Positions 1 through 5,599 of a stretch of DNA of 5,599 nucleotides are shown here, one piece after another. The first letter of the stretch is position 1, and the number at the start of each line of letters is the position of its first letter. The notes under the pieces were generated by a model. That model had not been told where the DNA came from, ran no database searches, and saw only the letters and a program-made list of their open reading frames with translations. This stretch comes from JBPEXY01 sp052031065 (lineage in GTDB: Bacteria > Pseudomonadota > Gammaproteobacteria > Immundisolibacterales > Immundisolibacteraceae). Where the stretch lies: assembly GCA_052031065.1 (NCBI GenBank), contig JBPEXY010000244.1, positions 1 to 5,599 on the forward strand. The letters are read 5' to 3'. Both the position numbers and the translations under genes were made by a program.

Positions 1-3000
1 CTCCGTTGGGATCAGGTGATGGCAGCCGCCAGACGCGGTGAGATTGATCTGCTACCGGCGGTGGCGGAGACTGAAGAGCGGCAGGCGTTTCTCAACTTCA
101 CCGAGACTTACCTGACTTTCCCGCTGGTGGTCTATACCCCGGTAGACGGCGCCTACGTCAGCGTTCTCGACGATCTTGCCGGTCGTCGCGTGGTGGTTGA
201 ACGCGACTATCTGGCGCACGAATTATTGACCACGGACCATCCGGCGCTGGAATTGCTGTTGGTCGCGGATAGTGAAACTGCATTACGTTATCTGGTCGAG
301 GGCAGGGCTGATGCTTACGTCGGTAACCTGATGGTCGCCAGTCATATCATCGGTAGCCGTGGCTACACCAGTCTCAAGGTGGCGGCGCCCACAGAGTATG
401 GATATCGTCTGCACATGGGGGTCCGCAAGGACTGGCCAGAACTGGTACCGATTCTGCAACGAGCGCTCGACACCATGTCGCCCCAGCAGAAAAATGCCAT
501 TCAGCAGAAGTGGGTAGGGGTTCGCTACGATCTTGAGACTGACTACCGACTGTTCTGGCGCGCCCTGGCTGTGGGTTTGCTGCTGCTAGTCGCCGGCGGG
601 TTCTGGCTGCAACTGGTGCGTCGCCAGCGGGAACGACTGCGCATCAGTGAGGAGCGTTTTCAGTTGGCGATGGCGGCTTCCGAAGGGGTCTGGGACTGGA
701 ACGTTCGGACCAATGAGGTCTATTACAGTCCGCGTTATTTCACCATGCTTGGGTATGATCCAGAAGAGTTCAAGCATGGTTTCGAGATCTGGGAAACGTT
801 ATTGCACCCGGAAGATCGGCGGCAGGCGAAGGCGACAGTTGAGCGGGCGATCGCCGAAAGTGCAAGCCAGTATGAACACCAGTTTCGATTGAGGTGTCAG
901 GACGGTTCCTACCGGCATATCTATTCCCGTGGTCACGTTGTGGCGGATGAACAGGGCCGGGCGCTGCGCGCGGTCGGCGTGCATACCGATGTTACCAAGC
1001 GGGTCGAGGCGGAAGAGAATCTGCAGGTTTTTCGCCGTTTCGCGGATACCTCCGGTCAGGGTATGGCGATTGCCACACTGGAGGGGCAGGTGGTCTATGT
1101 CAACGAAACCATGCGGCAGCTGGTTGGCGAAAGTTCGGTCGAAGCGATTTATGACAATGACTACGCTTACTACTTTTCCGAGGACATCATCAGCCTGTTT
1201 GAGGGCGAAATTGGTGCTGCATTGACCGAAAATCGCCAGTGGACAGGCGAGCTTTACATTACTGACCGGAAAGGTGAAGAGATCCCGGTGGTAGTCAATT
1301 TTTTTCTGTTGCGCGACCAACACAACAAGTCGAGTCTTGTCGGCAGTATGTTTACCGATATCCGCCCGCAGAAGGAGGGCGAATCCAGTCTGCGTCATGC
1401 CCGTGAGGAAGCTGAACGGGCTAACCGATTTAAAAGCGAGTTTCTCGCAAATATGAGTCACGAGGTGCGCACGCCACTGAACGCCATCATTGGCATGACC
1501 CACCTGCTGGGGCTAACTGCAATGACTCCCAGGCAGAGTGATTACGTGGCGAAAATCGATTATTCGTCGCAGCTGCTGTTAACGCTGGTTAACGACATTC
1601 TCGATTTTTCCCGTATCGAGGCGGGGCGTCTTGAACTGGAGAACGTTCCATTTGAACTCGATCAGTTGTTCGAGAAACTTACTACGCTCAGATCGAGAAG
1701 CGCCAACGAATCGTCAGTAGAGCTAATCTACGACATTGATGCCGATGTTCCATCGCAGCTTGAAGGAGATTCGACCCGTCTTGCTCAGATACTGATCAAT
1801 CTGATTGATAACGCGATGAAGTTCACTTCAGGCGGCCAGGTTTTAGTGTCGGTAAGATTTCTGGGTGACAGTGAGGGAGGTGCGAAACTTGAATTTAGTG
1901 TCACCGATACTGGTATAGGAATTGAAGCCGAAGAACTACTCAGGGTGTTCGAGGTTTTTACCCAGGCAGATGGATCAACCACCCGCCGTTATGGGGGTAG
2001 CGGATTAGGACTGGCGATATGTAAAAGACTGGTCACGCTGATGGGCGGTGAAATCGACGTCGAAAGCGAACCCGGTAAAGGCAGCACATTTCGCTTTACA
2101 GCCCGGTTCGGTGTGATTGGTAAGACATCGAGATTAGCAACCGAGCAGAGATCAAGTTTTGCAGGTTTGCAGGTGTTACTGGCTGATGACAATGCCACCA
2201 CCCGGCGGGTCGTGCAGAACATGCTTGAAGAGCTCCAATGCCGTGTCAAATCGGTGGCCAATGCAGCAGCTGTGATGGCGCAGTTAGAGAAGGTGCAGTC
2301 GGCGGCAGATGATCAACCAGGCGGTTTCGATCTGCTGATAGTGGACAGTGAGATGCCGGGGATGGGCGGCATAGAGGTGAGCCGGCTGATTCACAGCAGT
2401 ACCGAATTCGAGGGGTTGTCAATCCTGTTGATGCTGGCTGATGGCAGTGAGCCGGAAAAGCTCCAGCAAGCACGTCAGGCCGGGATTAATGTCTGTATCG
2501 CCAAACCGGTCACTGCATCGACTCTCGGTGAAGGAATGGCCAGGGTGCTGCTGGGTGAGCGGCAGGCGGTTGCACGCAGGTCATCGGAGACCCGTCCACC
2601 AGTCACGCCAGACTTAGATGGTAAACAGGTGCTGGTGGTGGAGGACAATCGTATTAATCAGCAGGTGCTCAGAGACCTACTTGAAATCTGTGCGGCGGAA
2701 GTAGCGGTGGCTGCCAACGGAGCAGAAGCGGTGAGAATGGCTACCGAAGGGGATTTCAGTCTCATATTGATGGATATGCAAATGCCTGACATGGATGGTT
2801 TTCAGGCGACTCGAATGCTTCGCCGGATACCGCGCCTGCAGGAATTACCAATCATTGCGATCACGGCTATGGCGCTGGCTGGTGACCGTGAACGCTGTCT
2901 TGATGCCGGGATGAATGACTATCTCTCCAAGCCCATTGTTCCAGAACATTTTTATCGAGTCGTGGGTCGCTGGATCGAAGCAGCTCCTTCAAATAGCCAA

Positions 3001-3621
3001 GCAGACTTGACGACGAGGCCGTTACCCGGATGGGAGACACTGAGGCTAGCGTTTGATGTTGGCGCCGGGTTACAGACAGTACGTGGTAACACCCAGTTAT
3101 ACAGACAACTGATAATCGAGTTTCTGGAGGATCATCGCGGCGATGCCGATCTGATCAGGGCGTATGTGGCTAACAACGATATCGATGCGCTGAAGCGGGT
3201 GCTGCATACACTGGAAGGGGTGGCGGGAAATCTCGGTGCGCGGAGGTTGCAGAGTGCGGTCGGTGATCTGGCAGATGAGATTAGCGACCCGACTCTACTT
3301 GAGCAGTTTCTGGTGGAGCTGACCCGGGTAATGGATGCAATCGGTGAGTGGCGGAACTCTGGTAGTGATAGCGGTGCAGTGAAGGCAGCCATCGAATGGC
3401 CGCCGGAACTGGACCAAATTGAGTCTCTGCTCAAAGAGGGTAACAGTGGTGTAGTGAAGTATTTTGATCAGGCCATGGACCGGCTATCAATGGTGGTTGA
3501 TAGCAGCTGGGTCGAACGCTTGAGGAGTCAAATAAGCGAATTTGATTTTGATGCCGCTTTACAGACTCTTGGTGAGATGCGCATGCAATCCAGCGCCATA
3601 ACCAACCAGGGTGGAGTTTAG
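1..3621 (+). CDS. BvgS/EvgS-type hybrid sensor histidine kinase, 5'-truncated (VFT-TM-PAS-PAS-HisKA-HATPase-REC-REC-HPt)
   Basis: Inner-membrane sensor kinase that should bind a small periplasmic ligand, autophosphorylate on His and relay phosphate His-Asp-His. The frame is open to base 1 and reads as solute-binding domain before the first GTG/ATG (16/19), so the true start is upstream. Codons below count from base 1, 1206 residues visible. Codons 1-175 are the end of a Venus-flytrap domain (GEIDLLPAV, then T-E-E-R and LNFTETY). A membrane segment spans about 184-206. PAS domains lie at about 217-335 (WDWN, LGYDPEEF, ending DVTKR) and 344-458. HisKA has SHEVRTPLN with phospho-His487. The ATPase has N604 (NLIDNAMKFT), DTGIGI at 636 and GGSGLGLA at 665. 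Receiver 1 has D729/D730, D782 and K835. Receiver 2 has E881/D882, D925, T955 and K977. HPt His1069 lies in HTLEG. A helical tail follows at about 1131-1193. BvgS itself has one PAS and one receiver, so this is an expanded relative. Architecture is secure; the ligand and regulon are unknown. Confidence 0.95.
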   Translation, partial: LRWDQVMAAARRGEIDLLPAVAETEERQAFLNFTETYLTFPLVVYTPVDGAYVSVLDDLAGRRVVVERDYLAHELLTTDHPALELLLVADSETALRYLVEGRADAYVGNLMVASHIIGSRGYTSLKVAAPTEYGYRLHMGVRKDWPELVPILQRALDTMSPQQKNAIQQKWVGVRYDLETDYRLFWRALAVGLLLLVAGGFWLQLVRRQRERLRISEERFQLAMAASEGVWDWNVRTNEVYYSPRYFTMLGYDPEEFKHGFEIWETLLHPEDRRQAKATVERAIAESASQYEHQFRLRCQDGSYRHIYSRGHVVADEQGRALRAVGVHTDVTKRVEAEENLQVFRRFADTSGQGMAIATLEGQVVYVNETMRQLVGESSVEAIYDNDYAYYFSEDIISLFEGEIGAALTENRQWTGELYITDRKGEEIPVVVNFFLLRDQHNKSSLVGSMFTDIRPQKEGESSLRHAREEAERANRFKSEFLANMSHEVRTPLNAIIGMTHLLGLTAMTPRQSDYVAKIDYSSQLLLTLVNDILDFSRIEAGRLELENVPFELDQLFEKLTTLRSRSANESSVELIYDIDADVPSQLEGDSTRLAQILINLIDNAMKFTSGGQVLVSVRFLGDSEGGAKLEFSVTDTGIGIEAEELLRVFEVFTQADGSTTRRYGGSGLGLAICKRLVTLMGGEIDVESEPGKGSTFRFTARFGVIGKTSRLATEQRSSFAGLQVLLADDNATTRRVVQNMLEELQCRVKSVANAAAVMAQLEKVQSAADDQPGGFDLLIVDSEMPGMGGIEVSRLIHSSTEFEGLSILLMLADGSEPEKLQQARQAGINVCIAKPVTASTLGEGMARVLLGERQAVARRSSETRPPVTPDLDGKQVLVVEDNRINQQVLRDLLEICAAEVAVAANGAEAVRMATEGDFSLILMDMQMPDMDGFQATRMLRRIPRLQELPIIAITAMALAGDRERCLDAGMNDYLSKPIVPEHFYRVVGRWIEAAPSNSQADLTTRPLPGWETLRLAFDVGAGLQTVRGNTQLYRQLIIEFLEDHRGDADLIRAYVANNDIDALKRVLHTLEGVAGNLGARRLQSAVGDLADEISDPTLLEQFLVELTRVMDAIGEWRNSGSDSGAVKAAIEWPPELDQIESLLKEGNSGVVKYFDQAMDRLSMVVDSSWVERLRSQISEFDFDAALQTLGEMRMQSSAITNQGGV
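3609..3616 (+). promoter_or_regulatory. Ribosome-binding site of the receiver-kinase gene
   Basis: GGGTGGAG lies inside the last codons of the upstream kinase gene, five bases before the ATG at 3622. The upstream stop (TAG, 3619-3621) directly precedes that ATG. A good Shine-Dalgarno at correct spacing supports this start, and the zero-base junction suggests translational coupling in one transcript. Confidence 0.75.
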
Positions 3622-5214
3622 ATGAGTGACAAAACCAGAATACTGGTCGTCGATGACGAGCGGCTGCATATCAATGTCATGATGGAGCTGCTCGGAGATG
3701 ACTATACGGTCGTTGTCGCCAGAAACGGGGAAAAAGCGCTGGAGCTGGCGCACGCCACACCTGCTCCTGATTTAATTTTACTGGATGTGCTGATGCCCGG
3801 CATGGACGGTTATGAGGTTTGCTCCAAGTTGAAGAGTGACCCAGCGACCCGGGAGATTCCGGTGATTTTTCTCACCATCCGCAGCAGTGTTGAGGATGAA
3901 ACCTACGGGTTCAGTCTCGGTGCGGTTGATTACATCACCAAACCCTTCAGTCCGCCGATTGTGCGGGCCAGGGTAAAAAGTCAACTGGCGCTAAGCAGGT
4001 TAATGTCGGAAATGACTCACCACAATGAGCTACTTGAAGAAATGGTGGCCAGGCGGACCCGGCAGCTGGAACAGGAGCATGAAACTGCGCAGAAACTGCA
4101 GCTTGAGCTACAGCAGGCACAGAAAATGGAGGTTCTGGGGCGCTTTACCGGAGGAATTGCCCACGACTTCAACAACATTTTGTCGGTGATTATAGGTTTT
4201 ACCAGCATGGCGCAACGCCTGGATCTCATTCCTGGCAACGTTCAGCTGGCCGGGTATCTCGACAAAATCGCTTCTGCCGGCGAGAAGGCCCAGGAACTGG
4301 TGGAGCAGTTACTGGCTTTTAGTCGCGGCATGCCGGAACAGGCAGAACCGTCGGCTTTGAGTCCCGTTGTTGATGGTGCGTTGGGCATGTTGCGTCCGAT
4401 CATGCCTGCAACAGTGGCCATCGATAGCCGTTATAACCCGGAGTTGCCTCTGGCGCTGATCGATAAGGTACAGATCTACCAGTTGGTGATGAATCTGTGC
4501 ATCAACGCCCGCGACGCGATGGGCGGACAGGGGACGATTTCGGTCACTACTGATCTATTCCGTGGTGAGGGTGAGCCCTGCGCTGCCTGCGGCCAATCGG
4601 TTGTGGGGGACTTCATCTGCCTGACCGTGTCTGATTCTGGTAAAGGCATTGACCCTGAACTAAGTAGTGAAATATTCAGGCCGCTGTTTTCAACCAAGCC
4701 AGCGGGGAAAGGTACCGGGATGGGGCTTGCGGTTGTGGATGATATTGTCCATCGGTTACAGGGCCATTTATATGTCGACAGCAACGATAGCGGTACCGCG
4801 TTTCAGATACTGTTGCCCGCTGTTGAACAGGCGCTCCATGAACACGTTGCAGTGAGTTCGTCCGGACCCAATAGAGCGCTGGTAGTTGCCAGCGATGCAT
4901 TTGTTGCAATACTGCTACGGGAGTATCTTGAAGATAGTGGTTGGGGTGTGGTGATTGAGGATCAGCCTGAGCGGGCGAAAAGTACTCTATTAGACGCCGC
5001 AGAACCTTTTCAACTGGTTGTTCTGGATGATGGCCCGACCCGCCTGGAGTTTTGCAGTTGGTTAACCAACCTGCCGCGAGAGCGTATGCCGGGCAAAGTG
5101 GTTGTCTGTTGCTCACCCGATGCGGGTATTGATGAGTTGAACCAGGTCACTCCACTAATCAAACCTTTTGCAAGGAGCGATTTGATGGAGATCCTTGCGG
5201 AATTGGAACGCTAA
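3622..5214 (+). CDS. Soluble receiver-histidine kinase-degenerate receiver hybrid protein
   Basis: A 530-residue cytoplasmic signalling protein with no signal peptide or membrane segment. Residues 1-120 form a complete receiver: D11/D12, phosphoacceptor D55 (LILLDVLMPGMDG), T85 and K107 (ITKPF). Residues about 128-172 are a charged, Leu/Gln-rich coiled coil. The kinase core has phospho-His181 in GGIAHDFNNIL, an N-box at 295-300 (NARDAM), a G1 box D338-S-G-K-G and a G2 box around 364-369 (GTGMGL). A Cys pair, C320 and C323 (CAACG), sits just before the G1 box. Residues about 417-525 resemble a receiver that keeps D469 and K514 (LIKPF) but has ALVVASD where the acidic pair should be, so it is probably inactive or altered. 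The gene abuts the membrane kinase gene and is likely co-transcribed. The intact N-terminal receiver is a plausible acceptor for the upstream HPt, which would then control this protein's own kinase. That direction is inference. There is no DNA-binding or cyclic-di-GMP domain. Confidence 0.93.
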   Translation: MSDKTRILVVDDERLHINVMMELLGDDYTVVVARNGEKALELAHATPAPDLILLDVLMPGMDGYEVCSKLKSDPATREIPVIFLTIRSSVEDETYGFSLGAVDYITKPFSPPIVRARVKSQLALSRLMSEMTHHNELLEEMVARRTRQLEQEHETAQKLQLELQQAQKMEVLGRFTGGIAHDFNNILSVIIGFTSMAQRLDLIPGNVQLAGYLDKIASAGEKAQELVEQLLAFSRGMPEQAEPSALSPVVDGALGMLRPIMPATVAIDSRYNPELPLALIDKVQIYQLVMNLCINARDAMGGQGTISVTTDLFRGEGEPCAACGQSVVGDFICLTVSDSGKGIDPELSSEIFRPLFSTKPAGKGTGMGLAVVDDIVHRLQGHLYVDSNDSGTAFQILLPAVEQALHEHVAVSSSGPNRALVVASDAFVAILLREYLEDSGWGVVIEDQPERAKSTLLDAAEPFQLVVLDDGPTRLEFCSWLTNLPRERMPGKVVVCCSPDAGIDELNQVTPLIKPFARSDLMEILAELER

Positions 5215-5219
5215 TCCTC

Positions 5220-5241
5220 AAATTGGTAGAACCGGTTTTTT
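5220..5241 (+). terminator. Possible weak intrinsic terminator after the kinase pair
   Basis: Six bases after the TAA stop, 5220-5227 (AAATTGGT) can pair with 5231-5238 (ACCGGTTT) around a three-base loop. This gives eight pairs, two of them G-U wobbles. A run of six T residues (5236-5241) overlaps the 3' arm and follows the hairpin. Position and T-tract fit an intrinsic terminator, but the stem is AU- and wobble-rich, so termination would be weak. The same bases also form the first copy of the direct repeat described separately. Confidence 0.35.
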
Positions 5242-5329
5242 GGTGGCGCGACCAGCCTTGCTGGCGTTGAACGAACCGTTTTTGGTGAAGCTCCCAGGGT
5301 TTTTGGTCGTGCACCGAACCGCTTGAGGT
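5229..5329. repeat. Degenerate intergenic direct repeats (GAACCG + T-tract + GGT)
   Basis: GAACCG occurs at 5229-5234, 5273-5278 and 5316-5321, 44 and 43 bases apart. The first two copies continue into a T-tract and GGT (5236-5244 and 5279-5286). The third continues as the diverged CTTGAGGT (5322-5329). A further TTTTTGGT without GAACCG sits at 5300-5307. The GGT triplets at 5242, 5284, 5305 and 5327 are 42, 21 and 22 bases apart, close to whole multiples of two helical turns. The pattern could be binding sites for a regulator of the downstream gene, or decayed tandem repeats. I do not recognise it as a known repeat family. Confidence 0.5.
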
Positions 5330-5417
5330 CAGTGCTATGCTTGCGCGCCCGAAAACCGCGCTAGAGTGTGGCAATTGGACAGATGCGCAATCTATTCGGG
5401 TAGCGACCAACATATCC

Positions 5418-5426
5418 AGGAAAGGA
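5418..5426 (+). promoter_or_regulatory. Ribosome-binding site of the downstream gene
   Basis: AGGAAAGGA lies seven bases before the GTG at 5434. It is a strong Shine-Dalgarno at normal spacing and decides the start, since the frame is closed upstream by TAG at 5401-5403 and has no ATG or other start codon in between. Confidence 0.65.
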
Positions 5427-5433
5427 ACATCCG

Positions 5434-5599
5434 GTGTCAGCAGGGCAAAGGCAGGGGCAGGCCGAGAAAGGAGAGGCTGAAACCGTTGAACAGCGCGTCG
5501 AACATCCCGACGGCGTAGCCGCGGCAACCAATGCCACGCGTGTGTTCCTGACGCTGGTCTCGGCATGGTTTGTTCCCCATGGCCTGCAGATCGTTCTTT
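5434..5599 (+). CDS. N-terminus of a probable membrane protein, 3'-truncated by the window end
   Basis: An open frame of 55 codons starts with GTG and runs off the window. Residues 1-35 are polar and rich in Gln, Glu and Ala (SAGQRQGQAEKGEAETVEQR), so they look like a cytoplasmic leader rather than a signal peptide. From about residue 37 the sequence turns hydrophobic (VFLTLVSAWFVPHGLQIVL), consistent with the first membrane helix of a polytopic inner-membrane protein. A transporter, for example of the major facilitator type, is possible, but too little is visible to assign a family. The upstream ribosome-binding site and the in-frame stop before it support the start. A 219-base gap separates it from the kinase pair, and it may have its own promoter. 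No function is claimed. Confidence 0.6.
   Translation, partial: MSAGQRQGQAEKGEAETVEQRVEHPDGVAAATNATRVFLTLVSAWFVPHGLQIVL

Noticed and set aside
16..21. GTG/ATG at 16/19 as the start of the first gene.
   Set aside because: The frame stays open to base 1 and the upstream residues (LRWDQV) continue the solute-binding domain, so these are internal codons of a gene cut by the window edge.
799..1503. A 234-codon minus-strand open frame inside the membrane kinase gene.
   Set aside because: It is fully antisense to the PAS-PAS-HisKA coding region, whose protein sequence is clearly functional. The antisense product has no domain I recognise.
5252..5264. Hairpin CCAGC-CTT-GCTGG as an intrinsic terminator.
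   Set aside because: The stem is only five pairs and no T-run follows directly; the next T-run begins 14 bases later. The hairpin at 5220-5241 fits better.
5341..5367. TTGCGC and TAGAGT as a sigma-70 promoter for the third gene.
   Set aside because: The spacer is only 15 bases and both hexamers are weak matches, so it is not reliable by eye.
5369..5387. TGGCAATTGGACAGATGCGC as a sigma-54 promoter.
   Set aside because: The GG and GC elements are 13 bases apart rather than the required 10, and the -12 element does not match.
5159..5566. A 135-codon minus-strand open frame spanning the intergenic gap.
   Set aside because: Its translation is Arg/Pro/Ser/Gln-rich with no recognisable domain. 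It overlaps the end of the kinase gene and the start of the third gene, and I saw no convincing ribosome-binding site. It is most likely a shadow frame.

Overview
The window looks like a piece of a Gram-negative, probably gammaproteobacterial, chromosome. The inner-membrane sensor kinase with a periplasmic solute-binding domain, the purine-rich Shine-Dalgarno sequences and the moderate-to-high GC content point that way. I cannot name the species. All recognised genes lie on the + strand and nearly the whole window is coding.

Positions 1-3621 hold the 3' part of a very large hybrid sensor histidine kinase of the BvgS/EvgS type. Its beginning lies outside the window. In order it shows the end of a periplasmic Venus-flytrap (SBP_bac_3-like) domain, one membrane segment, two PAS domains, a HisKA/HATPase core, two receivers, an HPt domain and a C-terminal helical tail. 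Its TAG stop directly abuts the ATG of the second gene (3622-5214). That gene encodes a soluble 530-residue kinase with an N-terminal receiver, a coiled coil, a kinase core with an H-D-F-N-N phosphoacceptor box, and a degenerate C-terminal receiver. The abutting junction implies co-transcription and coupled translation.

Together the pair resembles a multistep phosphorelay. The membrane kinase would sense a small ligand, pass phosphate through its receivers to the HPt, and from there to the intact receiver of the second protein. This wiring is inferred from domain content. No DNA-binding, GGDEF, EAL, HD-GYP or other classical output domain is visible in the window, so the final output lies elsewhere or outside it.

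Positions 5215-5433 are non-coding. They contain a weak terminator-like hairpin just after the second stop codon and an unexplained set of degenerate direct repeats (GAACCG followed by a T-tract and GGT, spaced 43-44 bases). At 5434 a third gene starts with GTG behind a good ribosome-binding site and runs off the end. Only 55 codons are visible: a polar leader followed by a hydrophobic segment, so it is probably a membrane protein of unknown function.

I found no RNA genes, mobile elements, CRISPR arrays or complete novel system. The most notable points are several non-consensus residues in otherwise standard phosphorelay domains, the receiver-kinase partner gene, and the intergenic repeat cluster.
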